NCBI RefSeq assembly: GCF_000378385.1
Contig: NZ_KB899659.1
Span: 647,418-711,417 of the forward strand
Length of the DNA stretch: 64,000 bases
Reading direction: 5' to 3'
From: Paenibacillus daejeonensis DSM 15491
GTDB taxonomy: Bacteria > Bacillota > Bacilli > Paenibacillales > Paenibacillaceae
Shown: one piece after another, positions 15,512 to 24,664 of the stretch
Position numbering within the stretch: position 1 is the stretch's first letter
How the letters are laid out: every line of letters begins with the position of its first letter
The notes under the pieces: generated by a model
The model's input: the letters and a program-made list of their open reading frames with translations, nothing else
Told to the model about the DNA's origin: nothing
Database searches by the model: none
Position numbers and translations under genes: made by a program

Positions 15512-16955
15512 GTGCTTTCCCCCTCGCTCTTACTTTTCTGTAGATGAGCCATGCGACTAAGGCGGCAATCAAAACGGCTGCCGTCGTCATGAAGGTGCCA
15601 AAGTGCTCCTGCATCACTTCACGCCGGTACCGCTTGAACGCCAGCGAGTAGTACTTGCGGTCCATGCCCAGTTTGAAGTATTCCATCGCTTCCTTGTTCT
15701 TGCGGTCCATCAGCAGCGACTTGCCGATGCCCAGGTACGCGAGATCGTAGTTGGCATTCATACGCAGTACATCTTCCCACAGCGCTACAGCCTCAGCATC
15801 ATCACCCTGATACCGGTACTCGGTAGCCGCATGAACCGTACGTCCGAACAATGTGGGCGTAAAGACGATCAGCGCGCTCTTGCCCCGGTCCAGCACCAGC
15901 AGCTGTTCTCCGACCCGCTCAACTGCAGCCGGGATATTAAACAAGCCAAGCTGCGTGCCTTTGCCACCGAATGCGTAAAGCAACTGGCCCTCGTCGTTAT
16001 AGGCGAACAGTCGTCCGCGGAACGAATCCATGGCGACATAAATCCCGCCGTCCAGCACCTTGATATCCGTCATCCGGGAAGGTCCCGAATTATTGCCGAA
16101 CTGGCGGAACCGGATGTCACCCATGACCGGGTAATAGCCGAAGCGCTTCAAGACATCCTGTCCCGACGGGTTGAGCCGGCGAATCGGCGTCTGGGCATGC
16201 GTATCGATATTGGTCGCGTAGACGAACCCTTTGGTGTCGATATCCAAATTGGAGAATTCTGTCGGAATGAACAACTGCATGCGTGAGCGCTGCTCCCGGG
16301 TGGCAAGCATCCGCCAGATGCGGTCGGCGAAGGTCTGCCGCACACTGATGGTGCCGGAGTAACCGATAAACGAACCGTCCTCATCGAATTGCATCAGACC
16401 CTCGTACACGCCCCTGGCTACAACAAAGATCCGGCCTGCATCATCGACCGTCAGCTTCACTGGAAAGAACACGAAACCGGATGGCAGCACATCAGACTCA
16501 GGCGATTCCACCGTACGCAGCAGTTCTCCCTCTGGAGACAGCACGACGATCCGGTTATTATCAGTATCCGCAACGTAAATGGCATGATCGTCACTCACGA
16601 AGAGGCCTTGCGGATTGCGCAGCGCATCCTCGCGTCCTTCGTTCTCGAAGCCTGCAATCACCTCGGCACGTCCCCACTGACTGTCGGTCCGCAGGATGCG
16701 ATTGTTGCCGCTGTCCAGAATATAAACCGTCCCATCCGAGGTGACGAACACATCGCCCGGATCCCGGAAGGCCCCAACCCCCAGATCCTGACCCGACACC
16801 TGGCGCTCCGGTACGAACGGTGCTGGCAAGGGCACGGAGTCACTGTAATAGTTGTAGGTATAAGCCTCATAAGGCGTCTCTGCATGCAAGGCTCCAAGCG
16901 GTACAGATGCGATGATCAGGGACAAGATGCCAAGGCTCAACAGAAGCTTTTTCAA
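15492..16955 (-). CDS. Exported NHL-repeat (beta-propeller) protein with C-terminal membrane anchor
   Basis: A 487-residue protein with signal peptide MKKLLLSLGILSLIIASVPLGALHA. NHL-type repeats (FRDPGDVFVTSDGTVYILDSGNNRIL; LRNPQGLFVSDDHAIYVADTDNNRIV; LTVDDAGRIFVVA...) make a propeller to about residue 375. A TPR-like segment (AATEYRYQGDDAEAVALWEDVLRMNANYDLAYLGIGKSLL) follows, and one membrane helix (TTAAVLIAALVAWLIYRKV) lies near the end. The topology puts the propeller outside. It sits between the permeases and the YIP1 gene, so it is probably an accessory surface subunit of the uptake system. The ligand is unknown. Confidence 0.8.
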   Translation of the reverse strand: MKKLLLSLGILSLIIASVPLGALHAETPYEAYTYNYYSDSVPLPAPFVPERQVSGQDLGVGAFRDPGDVFVTSDGTVYILDSGNNRILRTDSQWGRAEVIAGFENEGREDALRNPQGLFVSDDHAIYVADTDNNRIVVLSPEGELLRTVESPESDVLPSGFVFFPVKLTVDDAGRIFVVARGVYEGLMQFDEDGSFIGYSGTISVRQTFADRIWRMLATREQRSRMQLFIPTEFSNLDIDTKGFVYATNIDTHAQTPIRRLNPSGQDVLKRFGYYPVMGDIRFRQFGNNSGPSRMTDIKVLDGGIYVAMDSFRGRLFAYNDEGQLLYAFGGKGTQLGLFNIPAAVERVGEQLLVLDRGKSALIVFTPTLFGRTVHAATEYRYQGDDAEAVALWEDVLRMNANYDLAYLGIGKSLLMDRKNKEAMEYFKLGMDRKYYSLAFKRYRREVMQEHFGTFMTTAAVLIAALVAWLIYRKVRARGKAHEVGAL

Positions 16956-16968
16956 TCTGCGTCCCCCC

Positions 16969-17844
16969 TTAATCCTTCATGCCGGAAGTAGCCATCGTCT
17001 CGATGATCCGGCTCTGTGAGAATACAAACAGGGTAATCGGTACACTCATCAGGATGAGCGCAACTGCCGCACCAACCCCTGCCCGGGCGATACCCCCTTG
17101 AATAATCTGATTCGTAGCAAAGTGCAGCGTTTTCAATTCTTCACTATAGATGAATCCATTACCCTCGGTGCCCCATAGAATCTGGAACAGCAAGATCATC
17201 AATGTGAGCCAGGCCGGCTTGACATTAGGCATGACCACTTGCCAGAAAATCCTATATTCAGACGCCCCGTCAATTTTGGCTGCTTCGATAAGCGCATCCG
17301 GGATCTGCTCCATGAACTGCTTCATGAGATAGAGACCGAGCGGGAAGGCAAAGGCCGGAATGATGACCGCCCAGTAGGTGTCGATCAAACCGATCCAGGA
17401 CATGATCATATAGTTCGGAATCGCCGTTACTTGGGGTGCAAACATAAGCGCCAGAACGACGGTTGTGAACAGGATATTCTTGCCCGGAAAGTTCATCTTG
17501 GCTAGCGGGTAGGCCGCCGCCGAAGCGAACAACACGTGACCGACAACACCCATGCCGGTAATGAACACGGTATTGAAAATGTAACGGGAGAACGGCACCC
17601 AGGAGTTGCCCAGCAAGGCGGTCAGATCCACGAAATTGTCCAGCGTCGGATTCCGTACAAACAAGGTAGGCGGAAACAGAAAAATTTCGTCGAGCGGCTT
17701 GAACGCCGCGTTGATCGCATAGACGAGCGGCAGAGCCATGAAAGCTCCGGTGACCGCCAGAAACAGGAACATGAGAATATTGCCGCCAAGCGAACGATTG
17801 ACTTTTTTCTTCCGCATGCGGAAGGATAGATTTAACGCACTCAT
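16969..17844 (-). CDS. Sugar ABC transporter permease (MalG-type), second pair
   Basis: A 291-residue permease with six helices, a basic N-terminal stretch (FRMRKKKVNRS) and the EAA loop IEAAKIDGASEYRIFWQVVMPNVKP. The start overlaps the stop of the preceding permease by 4 bases. An Asn/Glu-containing segment before the last two helices (LWGTEGNGFIYSEELKTLHFATNQIIQGG) is typical of permeases that handle larger glycans in Paenibacillus. It works with the next gene and the solute-binding protein upstream. Confidence 0.9.
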   Translation of the reverse strand: MSALNLSFRMRKKKVNRSLGGNILMFLFLAVTGAFMALPLVYAINAAFKPLDEIFLFPPTLFVRNPTLDNFVDLTALLGNSWVPFSRYIFNTVFITGMGVVGHVLFASAAAYPLAKMNFPGKNILFTTVVLALMFAPQVTAIPNYMIMSWIGLIDTYWAVIIPAFAFPLGLYLMKQFMEQIPDALIEAAKIDGASEYRIFWQVVMPNVKPAWLTLMILLFQILWGTEGNGFIYSEELKTLHFATNQIIQGGIARAGVGAAVALILMSVPITLFVFSQSRIIETMATSGMKD

Positions 17845-18812
17845 TGCCCCACCCTCCGAAGAAGTCGTTGAACGATCAGGTTGGTACCGACCATTAGCGC
17901 GAACAGCACAGTGGCGATGGCCGACGCGAAGCCCATCTCAAACCGGATCGTACCGAAGTCCATCAAATGCGTCACAATCGTTTCTGCCGCGTAGTTGACA
18001 CTAGGGAATCCTGCCAGTTGAATGGACACCTCTGCCACAGCAAATGAGGTCGTCAACTGGATGACCGCGCCAAACATCAACTGCGGCCGCATGGATGGCA
18101 GTGTGATGTACCACAGCTCCTGCCAGCGGTTGCGAATTCCGTCCACTGCGCCTGCTTCGTACAGCGTTTTGTCTACGGTCTGCAGTCCGGCGATAAAAGC
18201 AAGGAAGCCAGTCCCCAGACTCAGCCACAGCTGTACGAGGATGATAATGCCCAGAATGTAGATCTCCGTCTTCAGCCATTGGATCGGCTCCAGCATGATG
18301 CCCCAGCGAATCAGGAAACCATTGGCGATTCCATATCGGTCGCCGGAGAAGATCATCTGCCAGATGAAGAAGATGTTGCCCGAGATGGAGGGCGCATAGA
18401 AAACCAGGGTCATGAACGCCCGAACTTTGGGCCGCATGTCGTTAATAATCCAGGCAAAGACAAAGCAAGCTACGTAACTAAGCGGTCCGGTAATCGCTGC
18501 GAACAGCAGCGTGTTCTTGACAGCAATCAGGAAGACATCGTCCTCCAGAAAGAGCCTGGAGTAATTCTGCCAGCCGATGAAGGTCGGCAGCTCCAGCATG
18601 TTGAAGTAGGTGAAGCTGATCAACAGCGACATGACGACCGGCAAGACGGTAAACAACGCGAACAAAATCATATAGGGAGCCATCAACACGTAAGCATGCT
18701 TATTTACGACAAACGCTTTTCTCTTCAGGCTCCACCAGGTATCAGGCCGACTGCCGGGCTGCGGGACACCCGGCTCCTTCCGCTTCCGCCGGCGGGCGAT
18801 CGCTTCAGACAT
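17841..18812 (-). CDS. Sugar ABC transporter permease (MalF-type), second pair
   Basis: A 323-residue permease with a basic N-terminal arm of about 45 residues (RRRKRKEPG...SLKRKAFVVNKHAYVLMAPYMILFALF), six helices, and the EAA loop YEAGAVDGIRNRWQELWYITLPSMRP. The stop overlaps the next permease start. It begins 14 bases after the 991-residue solute-binding protein gene, so the three genes form one import module inside the larger operon. Confidence 0.9.
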   Translation of the reverse strand: MSEAIARRRKRKEPGVPQPGSRPDTWWSLKRKAFVVNKHAYVLMAPYMILFALFTVLPVVMSLLISFTYFNMLELPTFIGWQNYSRLFLEDDVFLIAVKNTLLFAAITGPLSYVACFVFAWIINDMRPKVRAFMTLVFYAPSISGNIFFIWQMIFSGDRYGIANGFLIRWGIMLEPIQWLKTEIYILGIIILVQLWLSLGTGFLAFIAGLQTVDKTLYEAGAVDGIRNRWQELWYITLPSMRPQLMFGAVIQLTTSFAVAEVSIQLAGFPSVNYAAETIVTHLMDFGTIRFEMGFASAIATVLFALMVGTNLIVQRLLRRVGQ

Positions 18813-18826
18813 ATTGCTCCCCCTCC

Positions 18827-21802
18827 TTATTGCGGAAGTCCAAATTCTCTCCGTTTCGAGCGTATCTCTTCATGCATGAATTCGACGTATTCGACGATGG
18901 TCTCGCGAGGCTCGGCTTTCTTGCCAGGTACGCGCAGACCGACCACATACTGATCCTCACTGTTGACAACCACCGAATAGAAGGCATTGAGCAAATGACG
19001 TCCCGTAAAGTAACCGCCAGGCACCTCGGGAATTCCTTCGACCCATTCGAATTGTGCCTTGAGCTGCTCGTAGTCATTGACCGGCCACGGCAGACTGTCG
19101 AGTGCTCGTATGTTCGCTGTCGGGTAGCGTGCAGCGGCTCCCATCAGACTCTCCATCTCGCGGCCATAAGCGATTTGCACCTCATCGCTGGTCCACCATT
19201 TCATGAACTCCCATGACGCATCCTTATCTTTCGCACTCTCCAGCATGACTGTTGCACTGCCGCCGCTCGGCACCGAACGGTCAATGCTGCCATCCTCCTG
19301 CAATGTGCCAGGGATAGGGACGAAGCCCCACAGCCCCCGGATCTCCGGTGCAAAGACGGTCAACTGGTTATAGGTCGTGTAGTCGGCGATGCCGACAGGC
19401 ATCTCACCGGTCCGAAAGCGGTTAGCGAAGTCAAATTCGCGTTCCAGCTTGTAGTCGGTATAGAGCTCCGTCCAGGTTTTGAACGCCTCGACGCCAACCC
19501 GGGAATCCAGATCGGATTCGCGTCCGCCATCCCGGTAGAACTGGCCGCCGTTCTGGATCAGCAACGAAGCATACAGCGAGTTCGGCGGGATATTCTCCCC
19601 CGGATACTGTGGCTGCAGAACCAGTGGCATGCCGAAGCTCATCTGATTTTTGTTCAAAATGGCGAACAGGCGCGTGATATCCTCCCAGGTATTCGGCACG
19701 GACATGCCTAACTCGTTGAAGATATCCTTGCGATAAAATAACATGTTGAAGGTCTGGGTTTCCGGCAATGCGTAGACGCCGCTCTCGTACTGGTAAGGCA
19801 CGATTGCGCTGGGCCGGAAACGCTCGGCAACTTCTTCAAAATCGCTGAAGCCGGCCAGATCGGCTACCGCATTACGCATCGCGTAGTTGACGGGAATATC
19901 ATTGCCGATCTGCATCGCCACGTCCGGGCCTTGCCCTGCCAGGGTAGCCGGCAAGAGCGTGTGCATTTGCACCAGCTTCAGATTGACCGAGATGCCAGTC
20001 TCTGGCGTGAATGTGTCGTCGATCATTGACTTCAACGTATTGGCCTGGTCTCGGCCACTGCCAATCCAGACGGTAATCGAGCGCTCTTCGTTACCGCTTG
20101 CGACATTGCCAATCTGGTTGTAATCAATGAAGAACGAATAGGCGAACGTACTCAGCTCATGACGCAGCCCTTTCCAGAAACCTGCCCCTTTTTTCTTCAG
20201 CTTCTCATCGGGCGAGACGACATAGAATTCGTCAATCTGCAGCGGCATCTCTCTCGCAGTCAGCAGCCAAGTGCCCAGACCACCCGTGTTAGCCTTGTAT
20301 GCACCAAGCCGGCGGGGAATCGTATGCGGTTCGTCGACCATCTCATCCAACTGGTTATACATCGTCTTCAGCAGTGCCTCTGAATCCCCGCTGCCGCCGG
20401 AGAGACGCCGCAGTTCTTCACTTACCTGCTTCAGACGGTCACTCTCTGCTGCGAAGGTCTCCAGCAGATGAGGCACCTGCTGCTCCACCCGATAATCCCG
20501 GAACTGATCCGGCGAAGCGCCAGTTATCATCAGAATCTTCCGGTAGATCGCGTTCAAGTGATACACGCTCTCCTCCACCTGGCGGATGAGCTCTGCGAAC
20601 TCGCCCAGCGTAACCTCAAGACGCAGCACATGCTTGCCTTCCTCCAGGTAGTAGAGGTACGGCTCATCCTCACCCAGCACATCCGTCCGGTATCCGCTCG
20701 CGTAGCGGAACGGTACCCGCTCCATCTCCTGAAACGGCACTTCGCCATCAATCGTCAACCGGCGGGTGGAATAGATCCCCCGTACGAAATTCTGCTGCAC
20801 CTTGAAGCCAAGGTTATACAATCCCGACTCCGGCACTTCGAACTCCCATTCGATCCACTCTCCCGGCAACCGCCAATTGTGACCGCCAATCGTATTGACT
20901 CTCGTTTCCGAGGGACTGTATGGATGGACAGCAGGCGAGGAGCGCTCGATTTGCGGATACAGGGTCGGCGATGATTTGGCTATCGCATCCTCTCCCTGAA
21001 CGACCACTCGTACCCCGCTGGTCGGTTGTCGGCCAGCATCCGTGTGCGCAGCTTTCACTTCTTTGTAAGGGACTGCATCCGGCTGCTGGAACAGCTTGAG
21101 CTGGCGGATCGCCATCGGTTCACGCTGTGAAACCAAGGTCAGCGTGTGCTCCCCCGCCGATAGATAGAACTGGAACGGCTCCTCATAATATCCTTCCGAG
21201 TCCTTGAACAGTGTCTCGCGCCACTCGGGATTCTCCTGCTGCCTTGGTCGCAGTTCATTGCCGCGGTTATCTCGCTGCACTTCGCTCAGTTCGTTGTCCC
21301 AAACCCGGTCGAATTGGAGATAGGCCGCTTCCTCAAACGGTACCTCGTCGTCAATCAACAGTGTGCGGACGATGCCTGAGCTTTTGCCCCGGGTGGGGTA
21401 ATAGAGCATGGATATATGGTAAAGTCCCGACTGCGGGACATTCACTTTCCACTCCACCTGGCCTTGCTCTTCCGTGAGGAGAGCCGTGCCGTCCATCCCT
21501 TCAAACCGGTCCCGGGTCTGGAAGCCCTCGCCTCGGATCTCGGTATAGTCCGCCGCATCGATAACGATCTCCCGCTCCGGCGCAGCTACACCGTCATGAG
21601 ACGCTACATAGTCGGCATAAGTATTGCCCTGCATGATCATATCGAACAAGCTGTCCGCATCCAAACTCGTCTGTCCGTCAGCCTGTGAAGAGAGTTGCTG
21701 TTCTTCGGCCTTGAGATTCGAGGTGGCGGCAGGTACGCCGCATGCCAGCGTAATGCACAAACCTGCGATGAAGGTACGAACCAATCGACGCGTTCTATTC
21801 AA
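18827..21802 (-). CDS. Large solute-binding protein with N-terminal CBM-like domains
   Basis: A 991-residue exported protein. After a signal peptide (about 1-30) come two similar beta-sandwich modules at about 75-240 and 265-410 (VEWKVNVPQSGLYHISMLYYPTRG... and IEWEFEVPESGLYNLGFKVQQN...). Each has a TLLIDDEVPFEE / RLTIDGEVPFQE strand, resembling CBM6/CBM35 carbohydrate-binding modules. A helical linker (about 410-500) leads to a family 1 extracellular solute-binding domain (about 570-960; ITVWIGSGRDQANTLKSMIDD, GPDVAMQIGNDIPVNYAMR). No lipobox is visible, so it may be held by its N-terminal helix. It supplies substrate to the permeases that follow. Confidence 0.85.
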   Translation of the reverse strand: MNRTRRLVRTFIAGLCITLACGVPAATSNLKAEEQQLSSQADGQTSLDADSLFDMIMQGNTYADYVASHDGVAAPEREIVIDAADYTEIRGEGFQTRDRFEGMDGTALLTEEQGQVEWKVNVPQSGLYHISMLYYPTRGKSSGIVRTLLIDDEVPFEEAAYLQFDRVWDNELSEVQRDNRGNELRPRQQENPEWRETLFKDSEGYYEEPFQFYLSAGEHTLTLVSQREPMAIRQLKLFQQPDAVPYKEVKAAHTDAGRQPTSGVRVVVQGEDAIAKSSPTLYPQIERSSPAVHPYSPSETRVNTIGGHNWRLPGEWIEWEFEVPESGLYNLGFKVQQNFVRGIYSTRRLTIDGEVPFQEMERVPFRYASGYRTDVLGEDEPYLYYLEEGKHVLRLEVTLGEFAELIRQVEESVYHLNAIYRKILMITGASPDQFRDYRVEQQVPHLLETFAAESDRLKQVSEELRRLSGGSGDSEALLKTMYNQLDEMVDEPHTIPRRLGAYKANTGGLGTWLLTAREMPLQIDEFYVVSPDEKLKKKGAGFWKGLRHELSTFAYSFFIDYNQIGNVASGNEERSITVWIGSGRDQANTLKSMIDDTFTPETGISVNLKLVQMHTLLPATLAGQGPDVAMQIGNDIPVNYAMRNAVADLAGFSDFEEVAERFRPSAIVPYQYESGVYALPETQTFNMLFYRKDIFNELGMSVPNTWEDITRLFAILNKNQMSFGMPLVLQPQYPGENIPPNSLYASLLIQNGGQFYRDGGRESDLDSRVGVEAFKTWTELYTDYKLEREFDFANRFRTGEMPVGIADYTTYNQLTVFAPEIRGLWGFVPIPGTLQEDGSIDRSVPSGGSATVMLESAKDKDASWEFMKWWTSDEVQIAYGREMESLMGAAARYPTANIRALDSLPWPVNDYEQLKAQFEWVEGIPEVPGGYFTGRHLLNAFYSVVVNSEDQYVVGLRVPGKKAEPRETIVEYVEFMHEEIRSKRREFGLPQ

Positions 21803-21834
21803 TGCCAGACCTCCTCTTCTTGAGCCTTAAGACA

Positions 21835-21865
21835 GGAGGGTGTGCCCAGACGCAGCACACCCTCC
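21835..21865 (-). promoter_or_regulatory. Intercistronic hairpin (processing or partial termination)
   Basis: Perfect 11-bp arms GGAGGGTGTGC / GCACACCCTCC with a 9-base loop, between the first solute-binding protein gene and the rest of the operon. There is no T run. Hairpins in this position commonly stabilise the message of the abundant binding protein relative to the permease genes. Confidence 0.6.
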
Positions 21866-21881
21866 CGAGGCTCATGACTGC

Positions 21882-23240
21882 TTAACTACCGAGGTTCGCC
21901 AATGCTTCCTGGGCCGCCTGCTTGTGACTTTCGACGGTTGCGGTTACGGATTGCTTCTGGATGATGATTTCATCCATGATTGCGAAGAACGGATAATCCG
22001 GCACACCTTCCTCAATCGAGATCATGCCTGTTCCGTTCACATGCTCCAGCGCAATTTCAATATCGCGCTCGGTTTTGTAACGGCCTTCCAGCCAATCCTG
22101 ACCAACATACTCTTCTGTAGTGGTGATGTCGCGCATTTCTTCGAAAATGCGGTACACGTGCTCCGGGTTCTCTACACCTTTTGGAATGAACCAGCCATTC
22201 AGTGCCGTGTTGGCGAATGTATGGGTACCATCCGAGTTCGGACCAGCAGGAATCGGTACAACGCCAGCTTCAAAGCTCAGATCGCCGATGTTCCAATCGT
22301 ACTGCAGCGACATCGCCACATCGCCATCTTTGAACGTGTTCGTTTCATTCCAGTCCATCGGATTGCCCGATTTGACCTTGACGACATTCTCTGCGTTGTA
22401 GACACGGTTCACGAATTCCAGCGCTTCAATCATTTTTGGATCAGTGGACTTATCCTCCATCGTGTTGCCGTCTACAAAAGTGATGCCGTTGGAAACGCCG
22501 AAGTGACGCGCCATATCGGCTGCCCAGCCAGAGTATCCGTAAATATCCGGAGTTCCATCGTTGTTCGTGTCGCGTGTCGCAGTCTTGGCAATTTCCAGAA
22601 ATTTATCCCAGGTCCATTCTCCGCTCTCCAACAGATCCTGCGGATCCGGCAAGCCAAGCTGGTTGAAGATCTCACGGTTGTAGTGAATCCCTACGATCGA
22701 TACACTCGGCGGCCAGAAAGCGTATTCACCACCGGCTAGTGCTGGAAGCTTTCCTACCAGATTGCCCTCGTTGTTGATGTTGCTGTCCGCTGTCGTGAAC
22801 TCGCTGAGCGGCAAGACCAGTCCGGACTTCACCGGAACCGCGGCGCGCTTGTATTCCATAACGGCAACGTCGGCAAAAGGTTCGCCGGAGAGCACCGAAG
22901 TTGTAAATTTGTCCATATATTCTTCAAAGGGGATGTTAATGAATTCAAACTTGAAGTTATAGGCTTCTTCCAGCTCCGCCATTTTCTCGAGCTGGGCAAT
23001 CTCGTCCGCCGTCTCGCCAGCCGGCATTCCATCCCACCAAGCTGCGATCCGAATGGTCCGTCCGTCCAAGTTAATATCCGCTACTTCCTCCACAGGCTCT
23101 TCAGCTGGTGGATCCTCTGCCGCCGGTGGCTCATTCTCTTGAACCGGTGGTGCTGGTGGTTCATTGTTTCCCCCGCTGCATCCTGCCACCACTAGTGTAA
23201 GCGCTAACATAACCAATAAAAGCCATTTCACTGATTTCAT
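21882..23240 (-). CDS. Sugar ABC transporter solute-binding lipoprotein
   Basis: A 452-residue lipoprotein. Signal peptide MKSVKWLLLVMLALTLVVAGC ends with lipobox VAGC (Cys21). A Pro/Glu-rich linker (PPAPPVQENEPPAAEDPPAEEP) follows, then a family 1 binding domain (IRIAAWWDGMPAGETADEIAQLEKMAELEEAYNFKFEFINI). It begins the ten-gene operon, and a hairpin after it may raise its level. ATG 23240 is chosen because GGGGAGG lies 8 bases upstream; the ATG at 23249 abuts that site. Genomic context suggests mannan-derived oligosaccharides as ligand; this is not proven by sequence. Confidence 0.9.
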   Translation of the reverse strand: MKSVKWLLLVMLALTLVVAGCSGGNNEPPAPPVQENEPPAAEDPPAEEPVEEVADINLDGRTIRIAAWWDGMPAGETADEIAQLEKMAELEEAYNFKFEFINIPFEEYMDKFTTSVLSGEPFADVAVMEYKRAAVPVKSGLVLPLSEFTTADSNINNEGNLVGKLPALAGGEYAFWPPSVSIVGIHYNREIFNQLGLPDPQDLLESGEWTWDKFLEIAKTATRDTNNDGTPDIYGYSGWAADMARHFGVSNGITFVDGNTMEDKSTDPKMIEALEFVNRVYNAENVVKVKSGNPMDWNETNTFKDGDVAMSLQYDWNIGDLSFEAGVVPIPAGPNSDGTHTFANTALNGWFIPKGVENPEHVYRIFEEMRDITTTEEYVGQDWLEGRYKTERDIEIALEHVNGTGMISIEEGVPDYPFFAIMDEIIIQKQSVTATVESHKQAAQEALANLGS

Positions 23241-23308
23241 TGTTGCCATCCTCCCCTGGAATTGTTTTGGAGATGAAACCTGTTTCTGTTTGACTGAGAT
23301 TCTGTTTT

Positions 23309-23322
23309 AGTAAACGCTTACA
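23309..23322 (-). promoter_or_regulatory. LacI/CcpA-type operator before the mannan operon
   Basis: GTAAACGCTTAC, with flanks nearly matching the cre consensus TGWAANCGNTNWCA on the minus strand (one end mismatch). It lies 70-80 bases upstream of the solute-binding protein start. It could bind CcpA or the LacI protein encoded next door. Confidence 0.5.
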
Positions 23323-23491
23323 ACCCCCTTTTAAAAAATAAGCACCACTACCTGCTTGATTCTAGTTAAGGAAAAGGCTGGATGCTAATCACAAAAAAAT
23401 AATAACACGACACCTACCAAACGTCAACATTTGATATTATTTTGTTTTTCTTTGTTATGACTTGTTTTGCTTCTGTTTTGTTTTTGTTAGG

Positions 23492-23530
23492 AAAAAGAGC
23501 CCTCTTCGCTTGGAAGAAGGCTCTTTTTGC
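23492..23530 (-). terminator. Terminator of the lacI-family gene
   Basis: AAAAAGAGCC / GGCTCTTTTT outer arms with CTTC/GAAG inner pairing. It lies 22 bases after the regulator stop on the minus strand and separates it from the operon promoter. Confidence 0.85.
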
Positions 23531-23552
23531 TTGATTCATTTGCTAGAGTCAG

Positions 23553-24608
23553 CTAGACGCTGCTGACTGTTTTTCGCCCATGCTGTTCTCTGACAACCAA
23601 CTCTCCGGCGATGAGCTTGCGCTCGGGACTACTGTCGGGGCAATCCAGACGCCAGAGCAGCTGATCCACCGCCCGGGTGCCCAGCCATCCCTTGTTAACA
23701 TCGATGGTTGCCAGAATCGGCGCCTCCTCCATCGTGTTGTCAAAACCCGTCACGACGCAGTCTGCAGGGACGTTGAGCCCCCTTTTGGCCAGCTCCTCAA
23801 TCAGATAGGAGGCATTCACGTCATGCGCGCATACGAAGACTTCCGGCAAGTTATCCAGCGGGTATTGCTGCATCATCAAGTAGATGTCGTACGCCTGGGC
23901 ACTGATAAGCAGCGGGTCCTGCTGCAAGGGGATCTCATGCTCCTCCAGCGCAGACTTGAACGCAAGCCAGCGCAGCTCGAAGCTGAGTGCGTCCTGGATA
24001 GGGCCGACAAACTGATACGAACGGTAGCCCTTACTGATGAGTCGGACCATCAACTGCTTCATGGCATGAAAATTATCGACGAACACTGTATCACATGGAA
24101 ATGCAGGATCGTCATGATCTACCATCACCGTAGGGATCTTGGTCTTGGCGATATCCAGCAGGATATGCGTGGAGACTGCGCCTATGGTAATGATTCCACG
24201 AATGGCTCCTGGATTAAGCAGGCTGAACAGGTTGTCTCCCGACGGCTCCGTCACGGTCAGAAAATCAAGTCCCCGTTGTTCAAGCCGGTTCGTAATGCCT
24301 TCGAATATAGGCCCCCAATAGATCGAGTCCCTGTTCTGATATCGGACATTGGGAAAAAGCACGACGATCGTGCCCGACTCCGTGCCGTTGGGACGCCAGT
24401 TACTGTCGGGGCGCGGCGCGGACTGTCGTATCGGCATCTGTTGGTTCTGCTCCGGTTGTCGGAAGTAGCCCAGCTGTCCTGCGGCTTTCAAAATGGTTTC
24501 TCTCGTCTGCGGGCTAACGCCGGACTTAGCGCTCAAGGCACGGGAGACAGCAAACTTGGAGACGCCCACCAGATCGGCAATCTCTTGTATGGTAACTTTT
24601 TTCCTCAT
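23553..24608 (-). CDS. LacI-family transcriptional regulator
   Basis: A 351-residue regulator. The N-terminal LacI helix-turn-helix is VTIQEIADLVGVSKFAVSRALSAKSGVSPQTRETILKAAGQLGY. A 25-residue linker and a periplasmic-binding-like sensor domain (GTIVVLFPNVRYQNRD ... VVTGFDNTMEEAPILATIDVNKGWLGTRAVDQLLWRL) follow. ATG 24608 is the only good start. It lies between the GH26 gene and the transporter operon with its own terminator, so it most likely controls both in response to a mannan-derived sugar. Classical LacI proteins repress until sugar binds. Confidence 0.9.
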   Translation of the reverse strand: MRKKVTIQEIADLVGVSKFAVSRALSAKSGVSPQTRETILKAAGQLGYFRQPEQNQQMPIRQSAPRPDSNWRPNGTESGTIVVLFPNVRYQNRDSIYWGPIFEGITNRLEQRGLDFLTVTEPSGDNLFSLLNPGAIRGIITIGAVSTHILLDIAKTKIPTVMVDHDDPAFPCDTVFVDNFHAMKQLMVRLISKGYRSYQFVGPIQDALSFELRWLAFKSALEEHEIPLQQDPLLISAQAYDIYLMMQQYPLDNLPEVFVCAHDVNASYLIEELAKRGLNVPADCVVTGFDNTMEEAPILATIDVNKGWLGTRAVDQLLWRLDCPDSSPERKLIAGELVVREQHGRKTVSSV

Positions 24609-24664
24609 GTTCCACCCATCCTCGAACGAACTGTCATCTAGCCTAGTATAGCATTTTTCGTCGT

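Noticed and set aside
21840-22739. 299-codon plus-strand frame opposite the first solute-binding protein
   Set aside because: Shadow frame; the minus-strand lipoprotein is unmistakable.
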